Below are positions 34,515 through 45,227 of a stretch of DNA of 64,000 nucleotides, one piece after another. Position numbers and translations under genes: made by a program. The stretch covers positions 310,001 through 374,000 of the forward strand of contig NZ_CP016783.1 of assembly GCF_002288385.1 (NCBI RefSeq), given 5' to 3'. The notes below the pieces were generated by a model that worked only from the letters and a program-made list of their open reading frames with translations, was not told the DNA's origin and did not search any database. The DNA is from Candidatus Planktophila lacus. GTDB lineage: Bacteria; Actinomycetota; Actinomycetes; Nanopelagicales; Nanopelagicaceae. How positions within the stretch are numbered: position 1 is the first letter of the stretch; each line of letters starts with the position of its first letter.

Positions 34515-35795
34515 CTATTTTTCATCTTCGGCGCGAATTCTGCGCATTTCAACGGCATATTCGTTCGTTTCAGAGTCATATTTTCGCAATTTCGGCAGGC
34601 AAAGGGCCAAAATTGCGACCGAAACTATGCAAAGAACCCCTCCAAAAGTTACTGAGAAGTTCAATGTGGTAACCGCTGCCATCGATGCCGCGCGCATCTG
34701 GCCGGCTAGTGGACCGATCGAATATGAAAGTAGTTCGATCCCTGCAAGGCGTCCGCGGTATCCATCTGGAATTGTTTGGTTCCAGATGACTCCGCGAAAA
34801 AGTGCACTGACCATATCTGCCGCCCCGGCCATGGCAAGAAATAGCAGAACCAGAATCAAGGAATTGGATAACCCGGCAAATGCAATCGCTGCGCCCCAAC
34901 CGATAGCCGCCCAAATAACCGCCCGTCCATGAAAACGATAGGTGCGAGTCCAACCACTTGTCAGAGTTACTGCAACCGAGCCAACGGTTCCGGCGGCATA
35001 GAGAAGTCCGAGCGCCCAAGGTGCGCCAAGTTGGTCTGCCCAAAATGGAAAGAGCGCAATTGGCATTGCAAAGAACATCGCAGCTAAATCAACTAGATAA
35101 GTCCCCATTAAATCTTGGCGACTAAATGCATATCGCACACCCTCGATTAAGCCTGCCAGAGATGGCTTTTGCGCCTCTGGATTGGCGGGCACGTTTTTAA
35201 CGCGCGCCAAAAATGCGAGTGAGATAAAGAAGGTTGCGACATCTGCGATGTAACCAACTGAAACTGAGAAGGTTGCAATTAAAACTCCACCAATTGTTGG
35301 ACCGATGATCACACCGAGCTGCCAACGAAGTGACATCAACGCACTAGCCGCCGGAAGATCGGCATGGCCAACTAGCCGCGGCAAGATGGCATCGGCGCTA
35401 GGTCGTTGCAGACCATTGACGGCAGCAAATAAACCGATGACGACATAGATCAGAATTAGATTGGGGTTGGGAGAGAGCGCGTTGACCAACAAGATTGCGA
35501 CCAGAACCAGTGAGGCAAACTCGGTCGCCCAGATCATCTTCTTACGATCAACGTAATCAGCTAAGACCCCGCCATAAAGGCCAAAGAGAATCAGCGGCAC
35601 GATCTCGACCACCCCTGAGATACCAACTGCGATGTAAGAGTTGGTCATCTCTTTGATCTGAAAAGGTACGGCGACGTAGGTAATCATCGACCCGAGGTAG
35701 GTAATCAGGCCAGAGGCCCACAAATTTCGAAAATCTGGGTATTTTTTGAGCGGAGTCAGATCAATCGCAAATTTTGAACGCTTATCTTCTTCCAC
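34515..35795 (-). CDS. MFS transporter (enterobactin-exporter-like class)
   Basis: 426 residues with about 12 hydrophobic helices; motif A variant GGVLADYVDRKKMIWA between helices 2 and 3, and ANGLQRPSADAILPRLV typical of the EntS/MFS_3 group. The C-terminus is charged and cytoplasmic. It starts 5 bases after the panB stop codon on the same strand, so the two are probably cotranscribed, though no common role is apparent. Substrate unknown. Confidence 0.85.
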   Translation of the reverse strand: MEEDKRSKFAIDLTPLKKYPDFRNLWASGLITYLGSMITYVAVPFQIKEMTNSYIAVGISGVVEIVPLILFGLYGGVLADYVDRKKMIWATEFASLVLVAILLVNALSPNPNLILIYVVIGLFAAVNGLQRPSADAILPRLVGHADLPAASALMSLRWQLGVIIGPTIGGVLIATFSVSVGYIADVATFFISLAFLARVKNVPANPEAQKPSLAGLIEGVRYAFSRQDLMGTYLVDLAAMFFAMPIALFPFWADQLGAPWALGLLYAAGTVGSVAVTLTSGWTRTYRFHGRAVIWAAIGWGAAIAFAGLSNSLILVLLFLAMAGAADMVSALFRGVIWNQTIPDGYRGRLAGIELLSYSIGPLAGQMRAASMAAVTTLNFSVTFGGVLCIVSVAILALCLPKLRKYDSETNEYAVEMRRIRAEDEK

Positions 35796-35800
35796 GTGGG

Positions 35801-36619
35801 CTAGTTAAAGGTATTTTCGGCGCCAGGGAAAGTTCCCCCACGCACATCGGCAGCAAATTCTTGGGCGGCTGCCGAAATTTCAGAACGTAAGTTGCGATAG
35901 GCCTTGGCCAACTTCGGTGGATTGGCAGTTAGCCCAACTAAATCTGTCCAAACTAAAACTTGGGCATCGCAATTAACGCCGGCGCCGATTCCGATAGTTG
36001 GAATCGAAAGGGCTGCCGTGATCTTTGCAGCGAGTTCTGCTGGCACTAGTTCCAAGACAATGGCGAAGGCGCCCGCCTTTTCCAGAGCGAGCGCAGCCTG
36101 CAAAATCGCCTCCCCGTCTTCACGGCCCTGGACGCGATAGCCCCCAAGTTGATGAAGTGATTGCGGGGTAAGGCCCAGGTGGCCCATCACCGGAATGCCG
36201 GCAGCGGTTAACTTTTCAATAGTTGCTAAATGCGCACCTTCTAGTTTTACCGCCATCGCACCGGCCTCTTTAAAGAAACGGATCGAAGTAGCAAGTGCTT
36301 GTTCAGGAGATGACTCGTATGAACCGAAGGGAAGATCTGCGATGACAAGTGCGCGCTTTGATCCGCGCACCACCGCGCGAGTTAGCGGAATCATTTCATC
36401 GATCGTTACAGGGATGGTGTTCTCTTCGCCCAGAAAATTATTGCCGGCGCTATCGCCAACCAGCAGAACAGGAATGCCTGCAGTATCGAAGATCTCGGCG
36501 GTCATCTGTTCGTAAGAAGTGAGCATCGCCCACTTTTCGCCAGCGGTTTTCGCCTTCTTTAAATCGAGAATCGTGACGCGACGATGCGCCGCCCCACCGT
36601 AAAGGGTCGTTGTACTCAT
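35801..36619 (-). CDS. panB: 3-methyl-2-oxobutanoate hydroxymethyltransferase
   Basis: 272 residues. First step of pantothenate synthesis: ketoisovalerate plus methylene-tetrahydrofolate to ketopantoate. Seen: LTSYEQMTAEIFDTAGIPVLLVGDSAGN (metal and substrate site), ADLPFGSYE, VKLEGA and GHLGLTPQSLHQLGGYRVQGR. A gaggaa ribosome site precedes the ATG. panC/panD are not in the window. Divergent from nadE. Confidence 0.96.
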   Translation of the reverse strand: MSTTTLYGGAAHRRVTILDLKKAKTAGEKWAMLTSYEQMTAEIFDTAGIPVLLVGDSAGNNFLGEENTIPVTIDEMIPLTRAVVRGSKRALVIADLPFGSYESSPEQALATSIRFFKEAGAMAVKLEGAHLATIEKLTAAGIPVMGHLGLTPQSLHQLGGYRVQGREDGEAILQAALALEKAGAFAIVLELVPAELAAKITAALSIPTIGIGAGVNCDAQVLVWTDLVGLTANPPKLAKAYRNLRSEISAAAQEFAADVRGGTFPGAENTFN

Positions 36620-36710
36620 CTGTTCCTCCAGCCTCGAAGCTTCGCGAGAAGTCTCCGGGTCTTATCTATTGAGGGTTCTGGGAGTAAGGGTATTCCATTA
36701 CTCTTGAAGA

Positions 36711-38375
36711 ATGAAGTTGCGAGTAGCCCTCGCCCAGGTCAACCCAACAGTTGGTGATCTGGTCGCCAACGCTGCCTTGGTGCGCACCAACTTCAAGACC
36801 GCCCAAGATGCCGGCGCGCATATCGTCGTATTTCCTGAGATGGTTTTGACGGGATACCCAGTTGAAGATCTCGCCTTACGTCCTTCTTTTCAACTAGCCA
36901 GTCAAAGCGCTTTAGCTGAATTAGCCGGTCAATTAACCGGTGGATGTGTGGCAATAGTCGGGTATTTAGATCAAGTAAATGGCGCCCCACAAAACATGGT
37001 TGCCGTCATCAGCGATGGCAAGGTTGCAGCGCGTTATGCCAAGTGCCACCTACCTAACTACGGCGTATTCGATGAATTCCGCAACTTTGTTCCGGGCGAT
37101 CAAACTCTGGTGGTGCGCATCCATGGCGCAGATATCGGAATCGCAATCTGTGAAGACCTCTGGATTGATGGAGGAATTACCGCACAACTTGCTGATCGCA
37201 AACCAGGGTTAGTAATCGTTCCCAATGGTTCGCCATATGAACGCGCAAAAGATGACACACGTTTAGCTTTGGTCACCAAGCGCGCTCGCCAAGCCAAGGC
37301 GCCATTGGTCTATGTAAATATGACCGGTGGCCAAGATGATCTGGTCTTTGATGGCGACAGCATTGTGGTTGGCGCAGATGGTGCGGTCATTGCCCGAGCA
37401 CCGCAATTTGAAGATGGCATCGCGGTAGTTGATATCGATGTTGCAACTAAAACCAGTTCGCCAGATGTGATTATTTCCGAAGATGAAGTCAGCGTTGATC
37501 GCTCTCTGATTCCAGGGGTCGCAGTTCGCCTTGATGACCGCGAAGAAATATGGAACGCGATTGTTGTTGGCTTACGTGACTATGTAGAAAAGAACGGCTT
37601 CAGAAGCGTTGTCGTTGGTTTATCGGGCGGTATTGATTCGGCGCTAGTTGCAGCCTTGGCTGTCGATGCACTTGGTGCCAAGCGAGTAAATGGCGTTGCG
37701 ATGCCAAGTAAATACTCATCCGAACATTCAATCTCTGATGCCCAAGCTTTCGCCGATGCCACCGGTATTCACTTCCGCACCGTGCCAATTGCGCCGATGG
37801 TTGATGCCTATATGAATAACCTGGTTTTAAAGGGGATCGCTGAAGAGAACTTGCAGGCCCGCGTGCGCGGAACAACGCTGATGGGGATCTCAAATCAAGA
37901 GGGACATTTGGTTTTAGCAACCGGCAATAAATCAGAGCTCGCCGTGGGTTACTCAACTCTTTACGGAGATGCGGTTGGTGGTTTTGCGCCGATTAAAGAT
38001 ATCTATAAGACCGATGTCTGGGCGCTATCTCGTTGGCGCAATGAGGTCGCGCGCGAACGCGGCGAGGCCGAGCCGATTCCAGTTAACTCAATTGAGAAAG
38101 AGCCAAGTGCAGAGCTGCGCCCTGACCAAAAAGATACCGATTCACTTCCTGATTACTTATTGCTAGATCGCGTCTTAACGGCATACGTAGATGATGATCA
38201 AGGATCCGCCGCGTTAATTGCGGCAGGCTTTGATGAGGCTTTGGTTCGTCGCGTGATTGCGATGGTCGATAAGGCCGAATACAAGCGCCGCCAATATCCA
38301 CCTGGGCCAAAGGTTTCTAAGCGGGCATTCGGTAAGGATCGACGCTTGCCAATGACGAGTCGCTGGGCTGAGTAA
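36711..38375 (+). CDS. nadE: Glutamine-dependent NAD+ synthetase
   Basis: 554 residues, two domains. N-terminal nitrilase-like glutaminase with E43 (VFPEMVLTGYP), the Lys of AKCHLPNYGVFDEFR and the Cys of IAICEDLW; C-terminal ATP-pyrophosphatase synthase domain with GLSGGIDSALVAAL and STLYGDAVGGFAPIKDIYKTDVW. It amidates deamido-NAD+ using glutamine. TACTCT ends 6 nt before the ATG. It is followed by glnA2, the source of its glutamine, though a shared promoter is not implied. Confidence 0.96.
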   Translation: MKLRVALAQVNPTVGDLVANAALVRTNFKTAQDAGAHIVVFPEMVLTGYPVEDLALRPSFQLASQSALAELAGQLTGGCVAIVGYLDQVNGAPQNMVAVISDGKVAARYAKCHLPNYGVFDEFRNFVPGDQTLVVRIHGADIGIAICEDLWIDGGITAQLADRKPGLVIVPNGSPYERAKDDTRLALVTKRARQAKAPLVYVNMTGGQDDLVFDGDSIVVGADGAVIARAPQFEDGIAVVDIDVATKTSSPDVIISEDEVSVDRSLIPGVAVRLDDREEIWNAIVVGLRDYVEKNGFRSVVVGLSGGIDSALVAALAVDALGAKRVNGVAMPSKYSSEHSISDAQAFADATGIHFRTVPIAPMVDAYMNNLVLKGIAEENLQARVRGTTLMGISNQEGHLVLATGNKSELAVGYSTLYGDAVGGFAPIKDIYKTDVWALSRWRNEVARERGEAEPIPVNSIEKEPSAELRPDQKDTDSLPDYLLLDRVLTAYVDDDQGSAALIAAGFDEALVRRVIAMVDKAEYKRRQYPPGPKVSKRAFGKDRRLPMTSRWAE

Positions 38376-38399
38376 GGGCCGCGTAACACAGCCGTAACT

Positions 38400-38426
38400 T
38401 TGACTTGGCAAGATCTGGGGTATGAC
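38400..38426 (+). promoter_or_regulatory. Candidate glnA2 promoter
   Basis: ttgact at 38400-38405 and tatgac at 38421-38426, 15 bases apart, put the transcript start near 38433, ten bases before ATG 38443. The alternative ATG at 38422 lies inside the -10 element. Confidence 0.5.
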
Positions 38427-38442
38427 TTCCCACGATTCACAG

Positions 38443-39735
38443 ATGAGTAAGCAACAAGAGTTCGTACTTCGCACAATCGAAGAACGCAATATTCGTTTTA
38501 TTCGTTTGTGGTTTACCGATGTCTTGGGATATTTAAAGTCCGTTGCAATTGCACCTGCTGAGTTAGTTAACGCCTTCGAAGAAGGAATCGGTTTCGATGG
38601 TTCAGCGATCGAAGGCTTTGCCCGCGTTACCGAATCAGATATGTTGGCAAAACCAGATCCTGCAACATTTTCGATCTTGCCATGGCGCACTGAAGCCCCG
38701 GGTGCAGCACGTATGTTCTGCGATATCACCATGCCCGATGGTTCACCTTCACATGCTGATCCACGCAACGTGCTTCGTCGTACTTTAAACAAAGCAGCGC
38801 AGATGGGTTACACCTGTTACACCCACCCCGAAATTGAATTCTTTTTATTTAAAAATTCACCAGTTAAAGGCGAACAACCAGTTCCTGTTGATCAAGGTGG
38901 ATATTTCGATCACACGCCGGCTGTTGTGGGACATGACTTCCGTCGCCAAGCGATCACTATGTTGGAAGCAATGGGAATCTCAGTCGAATTTAGCCACCAT
39001 GAAGGCGCTCCAGGACAGCAGGAAATCGATCTACGTTATGCCGATGCCTTAAGCACCGCAGATAACATCATGACCTTCCGCCATGTAATTAAAGAAGTGG
39101 CACTTGAACAAGGTTTCTACGCATCATTTATGCCTAAGCCATTTACCGAACATCCAGGTAGCGGAATGCACACCCACGTTTCGCTCTTTGAAGGCGAGAA
39201 GAACGCTTTCTACGATGCATCAGCCGAATTTAATTTATCTAAAGTTGCCCGCTCATTTATCGCCGGCATCTTGAAGCATTCATCTGAAATCACTGCGGTA
39301 ACAAATCAATGGGTGAACTCGTATAAGCGCCTGCAAGGTGGGGGAGAAGCGCCTTCACTGATTTCTTGGGGACATAACGATCGCAGCTCGCTAGTGCGTA
39401 TCCCGATGTATAAACCAAATAAAGAGAATTCAACTCGTATCGAATTTCGTTCACCTGATTCTGCTTGCAATCCATATCTGGCATATGCCGTGATGTTGGC
39501 TGCTGGCCTTAAGGGAATTGAAGAGAAGTACGAGCTAGTAGATAACGCCAACCCAGAATCACTTCCAGCCAACTTAGATGAAGCGATCGGCGTTATGGAG
39601 AAGAGCGCACTGGTCCGTGAGACTTTAGGTGAGCATGTCTTTGAATATGTACTGCGCAATAAGCGCGCCGAATGGCAGGACTATCGCCGTCAGGTCAGCG
39701 CTTACGAGTTAGACCGATATTTACCTGTCCTTTAA
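38443..39735 (+). CDS. glnA2: Glutamine synthetase, GlnA2 type
   Basis: 430 residues from ATG 38443; the N-terminus SKQQEFVLRTIEERNIRFIRLWFTDVLG matches actinobacterial GlnA2, and a longer start at 38422 would lie in the promoter. Substrate and metal sites are intact: EGIGFDGSAIEGF, THPEIEFFL, HHEGAPGQQEIDLRY, PGSGMHTHVSLF, RSPDSACNPYLA. The NLYxLPPEE loop that carries the adenylylation tyrosine in the main GlnA is absent, so control must be by other means. Heliorhodopsin starts 36 bases downstream, a notable partner. Confidence 0.93.
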   Translation: MSKQQEFVLRTIEERNIRFIRLWFTDVLGYLKSVAIAPAELVNAFEEGIGFDGSAIEGFARVTESDMLAKPDPATFSILPWRTEAPGAARMFCDITMPDGSPSHADPRNVLRRTLNKAAQMGYTCYTHPEIEFFLFKNSPVKGEQPVPVDQGGYFDHTPAVVGHDFRRQAITMLEAMGISVEFSHHEGAPGQQEIDLRYADALSTADNIMTFRHVIKEVALEQGFYASFMPKPFTEHPGSGMHTHVSLFEGEKNAFYDASAEFNLSKVARSFIAGILKHSSEITAVTNQWVNSYKRLQGGGEAPSLISWGHNDRSSLVRIPMYKPNKENSTRIEFRSPDSACNPYLAYAVMLAAGLKGIEEKYELVDNANPESLPANLDEAIGVMEKSALVRETLGEHVFEYVLRNKRAEWQDYRRQVSAYELDRYLPVL

Positions 39736-39744
39736 CGCCTAATT

Positions 39745-39765
39745 AGCCCTAAGGGCTGTTACTTT
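39745..39765 (+). promoter_or_regulatory. Palindrome plus -10 upstream of heliorhodopsin
   Basis: agccct a agggct at 39745-39757 is a perfect palindrome; tactt(t) at 39760-39765 is a TANNNT hexamer ending 6 nt before the heliorhodopsin ATG. Together they look like a leaderless promoter with an operator at the -35 position. The dyad is too short and has no T tract to be a good glnA2 terminator. Confidence 0.5.
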
Positions 39766-39771
39766 ATTGGC

Positions 39772-40533
39772 ATGGCTAAAGAGATAACAGATAACGGTTT
39801 ACGTCGCATCAATTTATTTGCTGGCGTTCTTCACCTCGCGCAGATGGTGGCAGTGCTTGCTCTCGCATCAGATTTCACGCTACCAATCACCGCGAGATAC
39901 ATGTCTGGTCCACCAGGAAGCACTTATGGCGATTTAATCGTCTTATGGGATGCGCCGCTTGCAATTGGTGTTGCAGTGTTCTTGGGATTGTCTGCTCTCG
40001 CCCACTTTATTGTCGTTAGCCCTAAATTCTTTCCACGTTACATCGCAGGACTAGCAGCGCACCGAAACTTCTTCCGTTGGGTTGAATATTCTATTAGCTC
40101 TTCAGTAATGATCGTTCTGATCGCACAAGTAACTGGAATTTCAGAGGTAACAGCGCTTATCTCTATCTTCGGTGTTAACGCTTCGATGATTCTCTTTGGT
40201 TGGCTGCAAGAGAAATATGAAGAGCCTGGCAGCGGTGGATGGGTCCCATTTATCTTCGGTTGCATCACCGGCATCGTTCCTTGGCTAGCACTCGTCTTCT
40301 ATGTCTTTGCTATCGGTGGGGCTGGCGAGAATAAGGCGCCAACTTTCGTTTACTTCATCGTCTTCACCATCTTCGTTCTATTCAACTCCTTCGCACTTGT
40401 TCAATTTGTTCAATATAAGAAGATCGGCAAATGGTCGGATTATCTTCGCGGAGAGCGCACCTACATCACGCTTTCGCTAGTTGCGAAATCGCTCCTTGCG
40501 TGGCAGATCTTCGCGAATACACTAATTCCGTAA
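39772..40533 (+). CDS. Heliorhodopsin
   Basis: 253 residues, seven hydrophobic helices, and block-by-block agreement with freshwater actinobacterial heliorhodopsin 48C12. Retinal Schiff-base K239 in LSLVAKSLLAWQIF (helix 7), counterion E105 in RWVEYSISSSVM (helix 3), and H21 and H78 of the internal polar pocket; all four sit exactly two positions before the 48C12 residues H23, H80, E107 and K241. Heliorhodopsins sit inverted in the membrane, have slow photocycles and do not pump ions. No carotenoid cleavage gene is in the window. It follows glnA2 by 36 bases and precedes an oxidoreductase by 25. Confidence 0.96.
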   Translation: MAKEITDNGLRRINLFAGVLHLAQMVAVLALASDFTLPITARYMSGPPGSTYGDLIVLWDAPLAIGVAVFLGLSALAHFIVVSPKFFPRYIAGLAAHRNFFRWVEYSISSSVMIVLIAQVTGISEVTALISIFGVNASMILFGWLQEKYEEPGSGGWVPFIFGCITGIVPWLALVFYVFAIGGAGENKAPTFVYFIVFTIFVLFNSFALVQFVQYKKIGKWSDYLRGERTYITLSLVAKSLLAWQIFANTLIP

Positions 40534-40558
40534 AACTTACTTTTTTCTTAGGAGAAAC

Positions 40559-41512
40559 ATGGCACTTCGTTGGGGTTACTTGGGCGCAGGCGGAATCGCT
40601 GACATCATCGCGACAGATTTTGGCCATGCCGGTTTAAAGATCCAAGCCGTTGCAACGCGCGATATGGCGCGCACCAACGCCTTCGCTGATAAGTTCAATA
40701 TCCCAAACCGCCATCCCGATTACGCAGCCCTGGTTGCAGATCCTGAAGTAGATGTCATCTATATCTCTACTGTTCAGACTCTGCACCGCGATCATGCGCT
40801 CTTGGCGATTGAAGCGGGAAAGCATGTCTTGCTAGAAAAGCCTTTCACCATGAACGCTGCTGATGCTCATGAAATCTATGCAGCTGCAAAGCGCAAAAAT
40901 GTCTTTGTCATGGAGGCGATGTGGACTCGTTTCTTGCCAACTATGACTGCAGTATTTGCCGCGATTAACGCAGGAGAAATTGGCACACCACACTTTGTCT
41001 ATGCCGATCACAGCCAGTATCTGCCAATCGAAAGAGCACCGCGTCTTTGGAATCGCGAACAAGGTGGCGGTGCGCATTACGACCTAGGTATTTATCCAAT
41101 GCATATGGCAATTCGCGCGCTCGGTTTCCCAGATTCAGTTAGCGGAAAATCGATCATGACTGACACCGGGGTTGACTCTGCAACGGCTGCTGTATTGCAA
41201 TACAACAACGGCAGCCTGGCGCTGATTAACTCTTGCATGACCATGGCAGGCACACTCACCGCGGCAATTCACGGCGATAAAGGTCGCATTGAAATTGATG
41301 GTTGGTTCTTCGAACAGACCACATTTAGCATCTTCGATAATAAGCATCAGCTAGTGCGCACTTATGAAGAGAAAATTGCGGGACGCGGAATGCAATATCA
41401 AGCAATTCACGTTGAAGAGTGCATCGCTAAAGGGCTAACTGAAAGTCCAATTCTTAGCCTTGCTGAAACTGTAAAAATTATGGAAGTTATGGAGCAGGTT
41501 CACGTCTTTTAA
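40559..41512 (+). CDS. Gfo/Idh/MocA-family oxidoreductase
   Basis: 317 residues: N-terminal Rossmann fold opening LRWGYLGAGGIADIIATDF, then VDVIYISTVQTLHRDHALLAIEAGKHVLLEKPFTMN with the conserved E-K-P, and the second domain with HYDLGIYPMHMA supplying the catalytic His region. These NAD(P)-dependent enzymes act on sugars, inositols or dihydrodiols; the substrate here is unknown. A taggaga ribosome site lies before the ATG. 25 bases after heliorhodopsin on the same strand, so cotranscription is possible. Confidence 0.88.
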   Translation: MALRWGYLGAGGIADIIATDFGHAGLKIQAVATRDMARTNAFADKFNIPNRHPDYAALVADPEVDVIYISTVQTLHRDHALLAIEAGKHVLLEKPFTMNAADAHEIYAAAKRKNVFVMEAMWTRFLPTMTAVFAAINAGEIGTPHFVYADHSQYLPIERAPRLWNREQGGGAHYDLGIYPMHMAIRALGFPDSVSGKSIMTDTGVDSATAAVLQYNNGSLALINSCMTMAGTLTAAIHGDKGRIEIDGWFFEQTTFSIFDNKHQLVRTYEEKIAGRGMQYQAIHVEECIAKGLTESPILSLAETVKIMEVMEQVHVF

Positions 41513-41555
41513 GCCCGGCTTGCCCGTATCTGACTAATCGCGTTACTATTTATAC

Positions 41556-41603
41556 ATGACACTTCGCAGCCTCCTCCTTCGCTGCCGTGGCGGGGCCAAG
41601 TAA
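41556..41603 (+). CDS. leuA leader peptide (leucine attenuator)
   Basis: 15-codon frame MTLRSLLLRCRGGAK with three leucine codons in a row (ctc ctc ctt) plus one earlier, 71 bases before leuA. TACTAT ends 6 nt before its ATG, so the leader would be read from the first base of the transcript. Leu-rich leaders followed by an Arg/Gly-rich end are a known way to control leuA in Actinobacteria: ribosome stalling at low charged tRNA-Leu alters the downstream fold. Confidence 0.85.
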   Translation: MTLRSLLLRCRGGAK

Positions 41604-41654
41604 CCGGTCCCCTCGCCGCGGGGTTTGTCGCACCGGTAAAACCCGACAAAACCC
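41603..41654 (+). promoter_or_regulatory. Alternative hairpins of the leuA attenuator
   Basis: Two pairings exclude each other: accggt (41603-41608) with accggt (41632-41637), enclosing cccc/gggg; and gggtttgtcg (41621-41630) with cgacaaaaccc (41644-41654, one bulge). The first begins at the leader stop codon. No clear U tract follows the second, so the outcome may be control of ribosome access (aggag at 41663) instead of intrinsic termination. Confidence 0.65.
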
Positions 41655-41671
41655 AAAAAATTAGGAGTTAA

Positions 41672-43402
<1,731 letters not shown>

Positions 43403-43416
43403 CTACCTTTACCTTC

Positions 43417-44148
43417 GTGAGCCTTTATCGTGACGAAGCAATTATTTTGCGCACCCAGAAGCTGGGTGAAGCAGATCGCATCATCACGCTCTTAACCCGC
43501 GAACATGGTCGCGTCCGCGGCGTTGCCAAAGGCGTGCGTCGCACGATGTCTAAATTTGGTGCGCGCCTTGAACCGGGCAGTCATGTTGATATTCAACTTC
43601 ACAAAGGACGCACCTTTGACACGATCACACAGGTCGAAGCGATCAATAATTACGGTGAAGCGCTAACCGAGGATTATCAACGTTGGACAATTGCGTCTGC
43701 AATTTTGGAAACTGCCGAACGTTTTACTTCGCAGGAATACGAACCAGCGTTGCAGGAATTTCAATTAGTTGTTGGCGGCATGAAGGCGCTAGCCGAAAAT
43801 CGTTATGACGCATCCCTTATCTTGGATGCATTCTTATTGCGATCTCTGGCTATCGGTGGCTATGCGCCATCTACTACTAATTGTTCACGCTGTGAAAAAC
43901 CCGGACCACATCGCTACTTCTCACTCGTTGGCGGGGGATCGGTCTGTATGGAATGTCGTCCATCGGCATCGGCAACTCCCGCCCCCGAGACTCTGCAATT
44001 ACTTGGCGCGCTTTTGAGTAGTGATTGGGATATCGCGCAAGCAAGTGAACCGCGCCATCGCCGCGAGGCTAGTGGTTTAGTCATTGCTTACTTACAATGG
44101 CATCTCGAACGTGGACTACGAAGCCTGCCGATCGTGGAGAGAGTTTAA
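43417..44148 (+). CDS. recO: DNA repair protein RecO
   Basis: 243 residues: N-terminal OB fold (YRDEAIILRTQKLGEADRIITLLTREHGRVRGVAKGVR), helical middle, and a zinc finger C-S-R-C ... V-C-M-E-C. Loads RecA on gapped DNA with RecF/RecR. GTG start; TACCTT ends 7 nt upstream. Lies between leuA and uppS, a usual actinobacterial order. Confidence 0.94.
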   Translation: MSLYRDEAIILRTQKLGEADRIITLLTREHGRVRGVAKGVRRTMSKFGARLEPGSHVDIQLHKGRTFDTITQVEAINNYGEALTEDYQRWTIASAILETAERFTSQEYEPALQEFQLVVGGMKALAENRYDASLILDAFLLRSLAIGGYAPSTTNCSRCEKPGPHRYFSLVGGGSVCMECRPSASATPAPETLQLLGALLSSDWDIAQASEPRHRREASGLVIAYLQWHLERGLRSLPIVERV

Positions 44149-44151
44149 GAG

Positions 44152-44862
44152 TTGAGCAAAAAGATCGAGATCCCTGAACACATCGCGATTGTGATGGATG
44201 GCAATGGCCGTTGGGCAAAAGATCGCGGACTCGCGCGCACCGCAGGACATGAAGCTGGCGAAAAAGTTCTATTTGATTTGGTCGAAGCAGCAATTGGTTT
44301 TGGCGTAAAAGAGCTAAGCGCTTACGCTTTTTCAACTGAAAACTGGAAGCGCACCCCTGAGGAAGTTAAGTTCTTGATGGGTTACAGCCGCGATGTATTG
44401 CGCAAGCGCCGCGATCGTTTAAATGAGATGGGTGTAAAGATCCAATGGATTGGCCGCCCGCAGCGTTTATGGAAATCAGTTATCTCTGAGCTAGAAGAAG
44501 CCCAAGAGTTAACAAGGAAGAACAAGACCTTAACTTTAAATATGTGCGTTAACTACGGCGGACGTTCTGAACTCGTTGATGCGACCACTGCACTGGCACG
44601 CGATGTAAAGCGCGGCAAATTAAAGCCGGATGCAATTACTGAAAAGACAATTGAGAAATATCTTTACTCACCAAAGATGCGCGATGTTGATCTCTTCTTG
44701 CGTTCATCAGGGGAGCAGCGCACCAGCAACTTCTTGCCGTGGCAATCGGTCTATGCCGAATTCGTATTTATGGATGTCTTATGGCCAGATATGACGCCAA
44801 AACAATTGTGGAAAGCTATCGAGATTTATTCGGAGCGAGATCGTAGGTTCGGTAAGGCTTAG
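44152..44862 (+). CDS. uppS: Isoprenyl transferase (undecaprenyl diphosphate synthase family)
   Basis: 236 residues: catalytic D16 in [31 protein letters not shown] and [26 protein letters not shown]. Cis-prenyltransferase making the lipid carrier of cell wall synthesis (some actinobacterial paralogues make shorter Z-farnesyl products). TTG start 3 bases after recO with a ggagag ribosome site. From 44675 on it lies in the tandem duplication, but this copy is complete. Its stop overlaps that of the zinc regulator by 4 bases. Confidence 0.94.
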   Translation: MSKKIEIPEHIAIVMDGNGRWAKDRGLARTAGHEAGEKVLFDLVEAAIGFGVKELSAYAFSTENWKRTPEEVKFLMGYSRDVLRKRRDRLNEMGVKIQWIGRPQRLWKSVISELEEAQELTRKNKTLTLNMCVNYGGRSELVDATTALARDVKRGKLKPDAITEKTIEKYLYSPKMRDVDLFLRSSGEQRTSNFLPWQSVYAEFVFMDVLWPDMTPKQLWKAIEIYSERDRRFGKA

Positions 44863-45224
44863 CACTTAGCGCAGAGGCCAAAGATCTCTGCGGTATGCCC
44901 AACATCTCGAAATCCATGTTCTTCAGCCATCATCTTCGCCCACTTTTCAATTGCACCGCCTTCAATTTCAACGGTATCTCCACAACCTTTACAAACTAGG
45001 TGATGGTGATGGGCTTCACCGCATAAGCGATAGATAGCTTCACCATCATCGCGGCGCAGAACATCAACGATCTTGTCGTTAACTAAGCTCTGCAGCGCGC
45101 GATAAACGGTGGTTAGCCCAATGCTTTCGCCTTCACGTTGCATGAGGCGATAAATTTCCTGCGCGCTGGCGAAACCGCCAGCGCGCTCAAGGGTGCTCAG
45201 AACCCTTGGGTTGGATCTAGACAA
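44859..45224 (-). CDS. zur: Fur-family zinc regulator (Zur), copy in unit 1
   Basis: 121 residues, identical to the copy at 45993-46358. Winged helix with [19 protein letters not shown], then the metal-binding half with [12 protein letters not shown] and a C-terminal C-A-K-C, together the structural zinc CxxC pairs and regulatory His cluster of Fur/Zur proteins. This copy follows the truncated zip gene, with no Zur box of its own; it could only be expressed by read-through from the intact operon. Its stop overlaps that of uppS. Confidence 0.88.
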   Translation of the reverse strand: MSRSNPRVLSTLERAGGFASAQEIYRLMQREGESIGLTTVYRALQSLVNDKIVDVLRRDDGEAIYRLCGEAHHHHLVCKGCGDTVEIEGGAIEKWAKMMAEEHGFRDVGHTAEIFGLCAKC

Positions 45225-45227
45225 CTT

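Noticed and set aside
39745-39757. glnA2 terminator
   Set aside because: The dyad has at most a 6-bp stem with a 1-3 nt loop and no T tract; an operator fits better.
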